A stretch of 19,343 nucleotides of DNA, taken from positions 1 to 19,343 of the forward strand of contig JAYSRU010000033.1 in NCBI GenBank assembly GCA_043720875.1, read 5' to 3'. Under the pieces are notes generated by a model. The model was not told where the DNA came from and made no database searches. It saw nothing but the letters and a program-made list of their open reading frames with translations. This DNA comes from JAYSRU01 sp043720875 (GTDB lineage: Bacteria; Bacteroidota; Bacteroidia; Flavobacteriales_D; Crocinitomicaceae). Of this stretch, positions 8,880 through 15,405 are shown in pieces; position 1 is the first letter of the stretch; each line of letters begins with the position of its first letter. A program made the translations under genes and the position numbers.

Positions 8880-10691
8880 ATGAAAAAAACAGTATTACTA
8901 CTCACTATTTTGATGTGTGGTTTATCATCAAAAAATCATGCTCAATTTTATGTTACTGGAGATCTTCAAGTGAACGTAACGCTGAATGCTACGCACGATT
9001 CCACCAATTGTTCAACTCAAGCTTCTCAATTTGTTGCGATTACGAAAAACAATTCTTATTTGGGTGAAGTTATTCAGGTTAAGGACCCATTTTCGGGCTC
9101 AGTGTATCAAAGCTTCACCAATACCGCTGGAGATTTGACGTATAACTGTTTCTTTCCAGGTTTCCCAATGATGACCACGGATAATAATGTTTCAGGTGGT
9201 TGGGTTAATTTGTTTTTCCCTCCTATGAAAGTTACCTCTACCAATGATACTGTTCTAAATATTAACAACATGGCAATGTTTCCAGTTTCAAATCCATGCG
9301 AATATGGTACTGTTGACGGCTTAGTTTATGTAGACAATAATTCAGATTGTATCTATAATTCTGGTGATGTTACCTTAAATGGAGTTAATGTTTATGGGGA
9401 GGCAACCATTAATACGGGTACTAATTCTGGTTTTGCATCAACAAACGTTGGCAATTATAACCTACAATTGCAAAAAAGTTGGATGACAAATTATACAATT
9501 TCAATTCCTTCAATATATGATTTCATATTTCCTCTGAGTTCTTGTCAAGCAAGTACATTTTCGTCATCTGTTCTTCCTGCAAGCAATGTTAATTTCGCTT
9601 TAGAATGCGGTGGAAATATTGATGTTCAAAGTGGCGTATTAACCCCAAATAGTGTTAGACCATTAATTCCTTTTGTTATATATCCATATGTGAGTAACAT
9701 TGGTTGTGATGTTGCGTCGGGTCAGTTGAAATTAATTCTAGATAATAATTTAGTTTATAGCGCTATAAACATTACCAATCCTGCAAATTCTGTAAGTGGC
9801 GACACGTTGATATGGAATTACACAAATTTATCCAGTTTGTCGAGCGGTGCTTTTTGGAATAGTTTCTTTAGTGGGATCTATTTAACACCAAATGCAACAA
9901 TTAATATTGGGGATACTGTGTGTTTTCAGGTAATGTCAACGATAATGACGAATGATTTGAATCCTTCAAATAATGTATATACTGTATGTTTACCTGTTGT
10001 TAATTCGTATGATCCCAATATAAAAAGTGTGGAGCCAAAAGGATTAGGGCTTACAGGCGATATTGCTGCAAGTACCAATGCAATGAAGTATAAAATTGAG
10101 TTCCAAAATACTGGGAATGCACCAGCTTTTAACATCACAGTAAAAGACACGCTAGATGGCGATTTTGATTTGACGACATTTAAAATACTTGGTGCTAGTC
10201 ACCAGATGACACCAGTTTGGTTAGCCAATAACGTAGTTTCATTTCAATATAATAATATCAATTTACCAGATAGTTTGAGCGATGAACCGCACAGTCATGG
10301 CTACGTGCAATATAGTATCCAACAATTACCTGGATTATCAATCGGAACAAAGCTGAAGAATACAGCATATATTTATTTTGATGCAAACCCAGCTATAGTT
10401 ACAAATACTACATTGAATACGATAGCTAATGTTTTGAATTTATCCGAAGTAGAAAGTAGTGGTTTTATGTTATATCCTAATCCAGCAAATTCTGAGCTTA
10501 ACTTTGAAATGTTGACTGAAACTGTTACCAGTGTAGTGGTGAGAGATGTACTCGGTAGAACAATGTTTACAGATAGCTATAAAAACAGCAAATTTTCAAT
10601 CGATACAAGAGAATTTTCTAATGGAATATGTTTTGTAACAACAATTCAGAACGGTAATTCCATTACTAACAGTGTTATGATTGCACATTGA
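8880..10691 (+). CDS. T9SS type A sorting domain protein with DUF7619/DUF11-like beta domain
   Basis: A secreted structural-type protein of 603 residues. I prefer the ATG at 8880 over an in-frame ATG at 8853 because it places MKKTVLLLTILMCG directly at the N-terminus as a signal peptide (likely cleavage NHAQ|F or HA|Q). An N-terminal beta-rich segment is followed by a calcium-binding-like stretch, YVDNNSDCIYNSGDVTLNGV, which resembles SdrD-B-type repeats. A DUF7619-like domain runs from about SYDPNIKSVEPKGL through IEFQNTGNAPAFNITVKDTL to AYIYFDANPAIVTNTT. The end is a T9SS tail opening with FMLYPNPANSELNFEM. DUF7619 domains sit next to sorting tails in many Bacteroidota surface proteins; no catalytic residues are recognisable. 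Several cysteines in the N-terminal half could form disulfides after export. It is read as a single gene, with a terminator just after the stop. Confidence 0.9.
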   Translation: MKKTVLLLTILMCGLSSKNHAQFYVTGDLQVNVTLNATHDSTNCSTQASQFVAITKNNSYLGEVIQVKDPFSGSVYQSFTNTAGDLTYNCFFPGFPMMTTDNNVSGGWVNLFFPPMKVTSTNDTVLNINNMAMFPVSNPCEYGTVDGLVYVDNNSDCIYNSGDVTLNGVNVYGEATINTGTNSGFASTNVGNYNLQLQKSWMTNYTISIPSIYDFIFPLSSCQASTFSSSVLPASNVNFALECGGNIDVQSGVLTPNSVRPLIPFVIYPYVSNIGCDVASGQLKLILDNNLVYSAINITNPANSVSGDTLIWNYTNLSSLSSGAFWNSFFSGIYLTPNATINIGDTVCFQVMSTIMTNDLNPSNNVYTVCLPVVNSYDPNIKSVEPKGLGLTGDIAASTNAMKYKIEFQNTGNAPAFNITVKDTLDGDFDLTTFKILGASHQMTPVWLANNVVSFQYNNINLPDSLSDEPHSHGYVQYSIQQLPGLSIGTKLKNTAYIYFDANPAIVTNTTLNTIANVLNLSEVESSGFMLYPNPANSELNFEMLTETVTSVVVRDVLGRTMFTDSYKNSKFSIDTREFSNGICFVTTIQNGNSITNSVMIAH

Positions 10692-10712
10692 TAATTTGAT
10701 ATTAGAAATATT

Positions 10713-10746
10713 AAAAGGGTGAGCTTGTAAATTCACTCTTTTTTTT
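10713..10746 (+). terminator. Rho-independent terminator after the T9SS cargo gene
   Basis: AAAAGGGTGA (10713-10722) and TCACTCTTTT (10733-10742) form a 10-bp stem with one G-U pair and a 10-base loop; the T run continues to 10746. It begins 22 bases after the stop at 10691. Confidence 0.8.
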
Positions 10747-10835
10747 GGCCCTGACCCAAAGAATAAGATCAGACGCTCGATCATTTGAAAGGTTTTGCGT
10801 ATTTGAATCTAAATCTAATATTATAAACAAGGCAC

Positions 10836-10864
10836 AAAAAAAGTCGTCCTAAAAAGAACGACTT
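10836..10864 (-). terminator. Rho-independent terminator of the tRNA-His gene
   Basis: Read on the minus strand, AAGTCGTTC and GGACGACTT form a 9-bp stem (one G-U pair) around a six-base loop, followed by a run of seven T. It starts 10 bases past the tRNA 3' end. The plus-strand copy lacks a T run, so it works in the minus direction only. Confidence 0.82.
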
Positions 10865-10873
10865 AAAACGAAG

Positions 10874-10948
10874 GGAGGCTAATGGGTCTCGAACCCACGA
10901 CCTCCGGCACCACAAACCAGCGCTCTAACCAACTGAGCTATAACCTCC
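10874..10948 (-). tRNA. tRNA-His (anticodon GTG)
   Basis: A full cloverleaf is visible on the minus strand, from GGAGGTTATAGCTC to TTAGCCTCC. The acceptor stem GAGGTTA/TAGCCTC (one T-G pair) is extended by the extra G at position -1 facing C73, the identity pair specific to tRNA-His. The D arm is AGCTCAGTTGGTTAGAGC. The anticodon stem CTGGT/GCCGG closes the loop TTGTGGT with anticodon GTG at 10913-10911. The T arm is CGTGGGTTCGAACCCA. CCA is not encoded, since CTT follows C73, so it is added after transcription. The alignment to E. coli tRNA-His is close throughout. Confidence 0.97.
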
Positions 10949-10959
10949 GTTTACGGGTG

Positions 10960-10988
10960 CAAAGATAATGTTAAATTTAAGTTTACAA
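10960..10988 (-). promoter_or_regulatory. Promoter of the tRNA-His gene
   Basis: On the minus strand TTG (10988-10986), an 18-base spacer and TATCTTTG (10967-10960) match the Bacteroidota promoter consensus exactly. The box ends 11 bases before the tRNA 5' end, which leaves room for a short trimmed leader. This is the best promoter in the window. Confidence 0.78.
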
Positions 10989-11091
10989 TCATATCAAAGA
11001 CAAATTTTTTTAAATTATTTTGTTTATTTAAATTCAAGACTCCAAATTTTCTAAAATTCAGGCAATTACATAAAAATATGCAAAGTATAGG
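10989..11091. other. Intergenic AT-rich gap with no feature seen
   Basis: This stretch lies between the divergent promoters of the tRNA-His gene and the lipoprotein operon. I see no open reading frame, hairpin or repeat in it that I would support. Confidence 0.5.
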
Positions 11092-11119
11092 TTGGATGCC
11101 GAACATTAGCTTAACTTTG
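11092..11119 (+). promoter_or_regulatory. Promoter of the lipoprotein / sugar-transferase / msrB operon
   Basis: TTG at 11092-11094, a 17-base spacer and TAACTTTG at 11112-11119 match TTG-N17..-TAnnTTTG. The predicted transcript would have a leader of about 127 nt to the preferred start at 11253. Confidence 0.6.
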
Positions 11120-11252
11120 CGTCATGCCTTATCGGTATTAGTTTAAATTGATTTTGAATTAGTTTTTTGATCAATTTATATAATTTTGAAGAAAAATGAA
11201 ACAAAGTCTAACTAAAATCAAATATTTGTTAAAATTAACGTTGTATGTTAAG

Positions 11253-12137
11253 ATGAAAAATTTCACACTTATTTTTTTAGCTTTTATTTTTACGAATATT
11301 GTATCTTCTTGCGTGAAAAATAATGACGCTCCAGTTTGGATTCGAATTAAAGAATTCACATTGGTTGCTAATTCAGAATTATCAGGGAAAGAAGGCGCGT
11401 TAAGCCATAATTTTAATAATGCTACCATTTTAGTTGACGGAAAACTTGTAGGTGTTTTTGAACTTCCAATTACTTTACCATTGCTTGTAGGTGAAGGATC
11501 TCACGAAATTTTAGTTACGCCTACAATTGAAAGAAATGGAATAAATTCTACGAAAGAAGCATATCCATTTGTAACGGGTTACACCATAACAACGAATTTA
11601 AGCAAAACTGACACGATAGTTTTGAATCCTATAACTTCTTATACTTCAAATTGTATTTTTTGGAAAGAAGATTTTGAAGATGCTTCAATTAAAATAGCAA
11701 GTATTCCTATAAACGGAGTTCTTTTAGATAATCAGCCAGGAATACTGCAGTTTGGAAATTTTTATGGCAGAATATCTCTAAATACTGCTGCTCCAGACTG
11801 GCAAGGAGCTACAATTGGAGGGGATAAAGGAGATTTTGTCGCTGGATTACCTAAAAATGGGGCTGAAATCTATTTGGAGATTGATTACATGAATACTAAT
11901 GGACTATCAACAGATTTGCTTGCGTTTACTCAAGGCATTCTTGTAACCAATCCTAATATTCGTTTAAATGCTCAGGCACAGAATATAAAATGGAAAAAGA
12001 TATATATTGAATTAAAAGAGTTAGTTTCTTATAGTGCGTCGGCAGATTCATTCGAAATTGGCTTGAAGGCTTCGTTGGAAGTAGGTTTGTCTTCAAGTTA
12101 CGTATATATTGACAACATAAAAATAATCCATCGTTAG
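11253..12137 (+). CDS. Lipoprotein of unknown function upstream of a sugar-phosphate transferase
   Basis: I do not recognise this protein. I place the start at the ATG at 11253, not the in-frame ATG at 11196, because it yields a compact lipoprotein signal: MKNFTLIFLAF then TNIVSSC with lipidated Cys20; the upstream extension of 19 residues would bury it. This gives 294 residues. Residues about 28-125 look like a beta-sandwich (ILVDGKLVGVFELPITLPLLVGEGSHEI split across strands), reminiscent of a small extracellular Ig-like fold. Residues about 140-294 (NCIFWKEDFED onward, ending SSYVYIDNIKIIHR) resemble a jelly-roll or carbohydrate-binding-type domain, whose last strand usually carries a D-N-I motif. 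No catalytic residues are evident. It ends 6 nt before the transferase start, so it is almost certainly co-translated and probably linked to envelope glycan work; that last step is inference. Confidence 0.85.
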   Translation: MKNFTLIFLAFIFTNIVSSCVKNNDAPVWIRIKEFTLVANSELSGKEGALSHNFNNATILVDGKLVGVFELPITLPLLVGEGSHEILVTPTIERNGINSTKEAYPFVTGYTITTNLSKTDTIVLNPITSYTSNCIFWKEDFEDASIKIASIPINGVLLDNQPGILQFGNFYGRISLNTAAPDWQGATIGGDKGDFVAGLPKNGAEIYLEIDYMNTNGLSTDLLAFTQGILVTNPNIRLNAQAQNIKWKKIYIELKELVSYSASADSFEIGLKASLEVGLSSSYVYIDNIKIIHR

Positions 12138-12143
12138 GTAGTT

Positions 12144-13538
12144 TTGAAACAAGAAAAAATACGTACCCTTCTTATCTGTTCTGACATATTATCTAGTGCT
12201 TTAGCCTGGTTTATTTTCTTCTTTTTAAGAAAGTATGTTCTAGAAGAAGGTGGGTTCAATGCCTCAGACACTTTATTTAAGGCATTGATTCTTGTGCCTT
12301 TTTTTTGGGTATTAATCTATCTATTTCAGGGTACATACCATAAATGTGGAAGGTTGTATCGTATTAAGATGATTCAATTCACCTTCTTCGGATCTCTTAT
12401 TGGTTCACTCTTGCTATTTTTTGTTTCACTTTTGGATGATAAGGTTGATGATCATTCAAAATATTATTTCACATTTTTAACTTTGTTTTTGGTGCATTTC
12501 ATTTGTAGTATTGTTCCTAGGTATATAATAGTTTGGAATCATGTGGATCAAATACATAAACGTAATTTTGGCTATAAAACGGTAATAATTGGAGGTGGAC
12601 AAAAAGCAATTGATATTTTTGAAGAAATTCAAAATGCACCAAAAGGTATAGGGAATAATTTCATTGGTTACATTAACGCAAATGGAAATGACCTCCAATT
12701 GAGTGGGAAATTAAATCATATTGGTCATATTAAAGAGTTGTCAAGTTTATTTGATGCGTATAAATTCGAAGAAGTGCTAATCGCAATTGAAAGTCAAGAT
12801 CAAGATGTGATTAGAGATATTATTAATGTTTTATATCCTTTTGATGTCAAGATAAAAATGATACCGAATGAATACCAAGAGGCAATAGGAGAAGTTAAAA
12901 TGACGAACATTTTTGGCGCATTATTGGTTGAATTACAAAAAGATCCTATGCCTGTTTGGCAAATTGTTGCAAAACGTAGTTTAGACATATTTGTTAGTGC
13001 ATGTGCAATCATTATATTGTTTCCATTATATGTTTTCCTTGCAATTGTGGTGAAAATGAGTTCAAAAGGATCAGTATTGTTTTTTCAAGAACGGATAGGG
13101 TTAGGACATAAGCCATTCAATATTATTAAGTTTCGGACAATGTTCCTGGATGCTGAGCTCGGTGGACCGCAATTATCATCAACGAATGATTCAAGAATCA
13201 CTAAGCCTGGTAAGTGGATGAGGAAGCTAAGGTTGGATGAATTTCCTCAGTTTTTTAATGTTTTGGTTGGAGATATGAGCTTGGTTGGCCCGAGACCAGA
13301 ACGAAGTTTCTTTATTAACCAAATTACAAAAAGAGCTCCCCAGTTTTTACACTTAACGAGTGTTCGTCCTGGAATTACCTCTTGGGGACAAGTCAAGTTT
13401 GGATACGCTGAAAATGTAGAGGAAATGCTTCAGAGAATGAAGTATGATCTGTTGTACCTAAGGAATAGAACCTTAGCGCTAGATTTCAAGATTATGTTAC
13501 ATACTGTGCTTATTGTATTGAAAGCAAAGGGTAAATAA
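12144..13538 (+). CDS. Polyprenyl-phosphate sugar-1-phosphate transferase (WcaJ/WbaP-type, exopolysaccharide initiation)
   Basis: A 464-residue inner-membrane enzyme that would move a sugar-1-phosphate from a UDP-sugar to undecaprenyl phosphate, the first committed step of an exopolysaccharide, capsule or O-antigen unit. It has four N-terminal helices (about 7-28, 45-62, 78-97, 108-131), a nucleotide-binding-like domain with VIIGGGQKA (147-155), then the catalytic PGT domain from about 274. That domain contains KRSLDIF, a re-entrant helix at about 281-303, FQERIGLGHKPFNIIKFRTM, LRLDEFPQFFNVLVGDMSLVGPRPE (key Asp365-Glu366) and RPGITSWGQV. The start is TTG at 12144; no ATG precedes the first helix, and the TTG lies 6 nt after the lipoprotein stop. 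The sugar specificity (Glc, Gal or other) cannot be read. No flippase, polymerase or other glycosyltransferase is in the window, so it is separated from any pathway cluster. Confidence 0.94.
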   Translation: MKQEKIRTLLICSDILSSALAWFIFFFLRKYVLEEGGFNASDTLFKALILVPFFWVLIYLFQGTYHKCGRLYRIKMIQFTFFGSLIGSLLLFFVSLLDDKVDDHSKYYFTFLTLFLVHFICSIVPRYIIVWNHVDQIHKRNFGYKTVIIGGGQKAIDIFEEIQNAPKGIGNNFIGYINANGNDLQLSGKLNHIGHIKELSSLFDAYKFEEVLIAIESQDQDVIRDIINVLYPFDVKIKMIPNEYQEAIGEVKMTNIFGALLVELQKDPMPVWQIVAKRSLDIFVSACAIIILFPLYVFLAIVVKMSSKGSVLFFQERIGLGHKPFNIIKFRTMFLDAELGGPQLSSTNDSRITKPGKWMRKLRLDEFPQFFNVLVGDMSLVGPRPERSFFINQITKRAPQFLHLTSVRPGITSWGQVKFGYAENVEEMLQRMKYDLLYLRNRTLALDFKIMLHTVLIVLKAKGK

Positions 13539-13554
13539 ATTAAGTCGATAGATT

Positions 13555-13938
13555 ATGTTAGAAAAAGGAAAATACAATATTCTTACGGTGGAAGAATCTC
13601 ATGTAATATTAAATAAAGGAACCGAACGTCCTTTTTCTGGAGAATTCAATGATTTGAAAAAGTCGGATACGAACGAAGGTATGTTTATTTGCCGTCAGTG
13701 TGAAGCTGAATTGTTTGAATTAAATTCAAAGTTTGATTCTGGTTGCGGTTGGCCTTCTTTTGATGATAACGTACCCGAAGCAGTTGAAAAAGTATTGGAT
13801 AAAGACGGTAAACGGGTGGAAATTATTTGCAAAAATTGCAAAGGTCATTTAGGTCATGTTTTTACTGGAGAGCGCATGACAGCAAAGAATACAAGACATT
13901 GCGTAAATTCGTTATCGATTTTGTATGTTAAAAAATAG
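13555..13938 (+). CDS. msrB: Peptide methionine-R-sulfoxide reductase
   Basis: A 127-residue cytoplasmic repair enzyme that reduces methionine-R-sulfoxide in proteins. It is of normal length for a stand-alone MsrB. The zinc site is two CxxC pairs, C46-x2-C49 and C92-x2-C95. The substrate region has SGCGWPSF (62-69), with Cys64 at the position of the resolving cysteine, and KGHLGHVFTGE (96-106). The catalytic Cys116 lies in TRHCVNSLSI, the family's R-[YH]-C-[IV]-N-S motif. The segment GERMTAKNTRHC replaces the more usual DGP-type linker. There is no signal peptide, so it is cytoplasmic and likely reduced by thioredoxin. It begins 16 nt after the transferase stop, in the same direction, and is probably the last gene of that operon. 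Confidence 0.96.
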   Translation: MLEKGKYNILTVEESHVILNKGTERPFSGEFNDLKKSDTNEGMFICRQCEAELFELNSKFDSGCGWPSFDDNVPEAVEKVLDKDGKRVEIICKNCKGHLGHVFTGERMTAKNTRHCVNSLSILYVKK

Positions 13939-13959
13939 ACAACAATAAGTATTTTTTAA
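13928..13959. terminator. AT-only palindrome between convergent genes, candidate bidirectional terminator
   Basis: TTAAAAAATA (13928-13937) and TATTTTTTAA (13950-13959) are perfect 10-bp inverted repeats around a 12-base loop. They overlap the msrB stop and end 2 bases short of the transglycosylase stop. Each strand presents an A-run, loop and U-run. The stem has no G-C pair, so it would be weak; its position between tail-to-tail genes is the main argument. Confidence 0.45.
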
Positions 13960-13961
13960 AA

Positions 13962-14924
13962 TTATCCCTTTGAGTTACTGTTCTTCAAAAAGTCAGGCGA
14001 AGTTTCAACCATTTGATGTAAAATAAATTGAGCAGCCAATGCTAATTGACTGTAGTTTTGAGAAGAATTTCCAAATGCTCCAGCGGACGTTTGCCAAATA
14101 GATGTTATTAATGCTTGCCCACCCGAATCAGGATTGATAACATTTAACACTTTACTTACGTTACCAGCTCCTGCGTGGTAAACATGAAGAACAAACAATC
14201 TAAACCAAGTTGACCTTTCATTGTAAGTTATACCTTTAGCATCTAACATACGCTTTGCGTAAGGAATACAAGTTGTACTAATTAATTTGGCAGCTCCGTG
14301 TGCTGATTTTTCTAAATCTTCGCGTTCATCCAATTTTTTTGAGACCGTTAAGCCCATTTGCCGAGCAACAGCTGGCATTAGTTGAAATGGGCCATACGCA
14401 CCAACGTAAGATTTTTTTAATGAACCTGGACTCTCAATCATAAGTATTGCTTGGGCATACCAAGGATCTACACTGTCGGATTCAAAAACTAAAGTGGACT
14501 TCTCAATGTTTTCCAAAGAGGACCCAAATTGATAGAAATCACTTTTTCCAGATGTGATAAAAATAGTGGATGTTGGTAAAAGGTTGTATTCTTTGCGAAG
14601 ACTATCTTTGTAGGTTGCTTTTAAACTAGGTGTTTTGACGTCCCAAGCCGATAATGGAATTTTAGCTAATATTTGGCGAGTTTCTGCCACGTTAATGATA
14701 CAACTGTCTTTAGACATGTACATTATTTTGTGCCAAAATTGCGGTTGTGCTAAGGTGTCCCAACCTTCAGATTTAAATTGTGCCATTTCAGCATAAAAAC
14801 TATGTTGTGGCAATGGTTTTTCTGCTACTTTACGAATAGAATCTGACTGCTGTGTGCAAGCATTAAAGCTTACGGAAATCAAAACAAATAGCGTATTAAA
14901 AGTTGTAAGGGACGTGTTTAACAT
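13962..14924 (-). CDS. Lytic transglycosylase domain lipoprotein (GH23/SLT-like)
   Basis: A 320-residue envelope enzyme expected to cleave the MurNAc-GlcNAc bond of peptidoglycan. Cys23 follows SVSFNA as a lipobox, so it is probably a lipoprotein. The catalytic domain lies at about 155-260: AQAILMIESPGS (probable catalytic Glu164), SYVGAYGPFQLMP (172-184, the family GxxGxxQxMP loop) and VLHVYHAGAGNV (245-256, the family's YNAG-type motif with His at the N position). An N-terminal segment of about 130 residues has no match I recognise. The start at 14924 is the first after an in-frame TAG, so it cannot be earlier; the resulting signal has no Lys or Arg before the hydrophobic core, which is unusual. 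It converges on msrB with a 23-bp gap. It could be an MltD-like enzyme without LysM domains. Confidence 0.9.
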   Translation of the reverse strand: MLNTSLTTFNTLFVLISVSFNACTQQSDSIRKVAEKPLPQHSFYAEMAQFKSEGWDTLAQPQFWHKIMYMSKDSCIINVAETRQILAKIPLSAWDVKTPSLKATYKDSLRKEYNLLPTSTIFITSGKSDFYQFGSSLENIEKSTLVFESDSVDPWYAQAILMIESPGSLKKSYVGAYGPFQLMPAVARQMGLTVSKKLDEREDLEKSAHGAAKLISTTCIPYAKRMLDAKGITYNERSTWFRLFVLHVYHAGAGNVSKVLNVINPDSGGQALITSIWQTSAGAFGNSSQNYSQLALAAQFILHQMVETSPDFLKNSNSKG

Positions 14925-15017
14925 TAACTATAATTTTTTGGCTTGTTTGTAAAGAAACGAAATTCAATTAGTTTAGTTACTATTTTGTTAAGATTTTAAG
15001 TTTTTATAATTAATTTG

Positions 15018-15116
15018 ATGAGTGCTCGCTTTCCATTTTGCAAGTGGTTAAATAATTCAAAGACAGAGGATGATAAGCAACAAGAACTCACATATATTTT
15101 TACAGAACATGAATAA
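15018..15116 (+). CDS. Possible 32-residue small ORF upstream of yidD
   Basis: An ATG at 15018 opens 32 sense codons ending at TAA 15116, starting MSARFPFCKW and ending YIFTEHE. It lies in the 219-bp gap between the divergent transglycosylase and yidD genes. It has a charged composition and no signal peptide or motif. No convincing promoter or ribosome binding site precedes it, so it may be chance; it is listed because nothing else occupies the gap. Confidence 0.2.
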   Translation: MSARFPFCKWLNNSKTEDDKQQELTYIFTEHE

Positions 15117-15131
15117 CAATTTGATTTGTGC

Positions 15132-15139
15132 TATTTTTG
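15132..15139 (+). promoter_or_regulatory. Candidate -7 box (TATTTTTG) four bases before the yidD ATG
   Basis: TATTTTTG matches TAnnTTTG exactly and is followed by TAGC then ATG at 15144. This is the same geometry as at the kinase gene (box, four bases, ATG). Transcription would begin at or next to the start codon. No TTG is seen at the -33 distance. Confidence 0.4.
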
Positions 15140-15143
15140 TAGC

Positions 15144-15389
15144 ATGAAAATACTAAAATTGATACTAATTTCACCTTTACTATTAATAGTGAAAACTTAT
15201 CAATTAATTATTAGTCCACTATTTCCAGCAACGTGTAGGTATAATCCCACTTGTTCACATTATATGATTGAATCATTACAGGAATGGGGGATAGTGAAAG
15301 GATCTTGGCTCGGAATTAAGAGAATTGCTAAATGCAACCCTAGGGGTGGTTTTGGTGACGATCCTTTACCGAAAAGGAATAAAATTTAG
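15144..15389 (+). CDS. yidD: Membrane protein insertion efficiency factor YidD
   Basis: An 81-residue peripheral inner-membrane protein that assists YidC/Sec insertion of membrane proteins. I take the ATG at 15144 rather than the in-frame ATG at 15126, because the family starts with an amphipathic helix such as KILKLILISPLLLIVKTYQ and because the candidate promoter box lies between the two ATGs. The family signature is clear: YQLIISPLFPATCRYNPTCSHY (given here by its ends, residues 19-40, with Cys31 and Cys37) and RIAKCNPRGGFGDDPLP near the C-terminus. In many bacteria yidD sits beside rnpA and yidC; here it stands alone, followed after 16 nt by an unrelated exported protein. Confidence 0.93.
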   Translation: MKILKLILISPLLLIVKTYQLIISPLFPATCRYNPTCSHYMIESLQEWGIVKGSWLGIKRIAKCNPRGGFGDDPLPKRNKI

Positions 15390-15405
15390 TTTTGTGCTTA
15401 TTGAC

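Noticed and set aside
15325..15405. Longer start for the glycosidase-like protein at 15325
   Set aside because: It would overlap yidD by 65 nt and put 27 extra residues before a good signal peptide.
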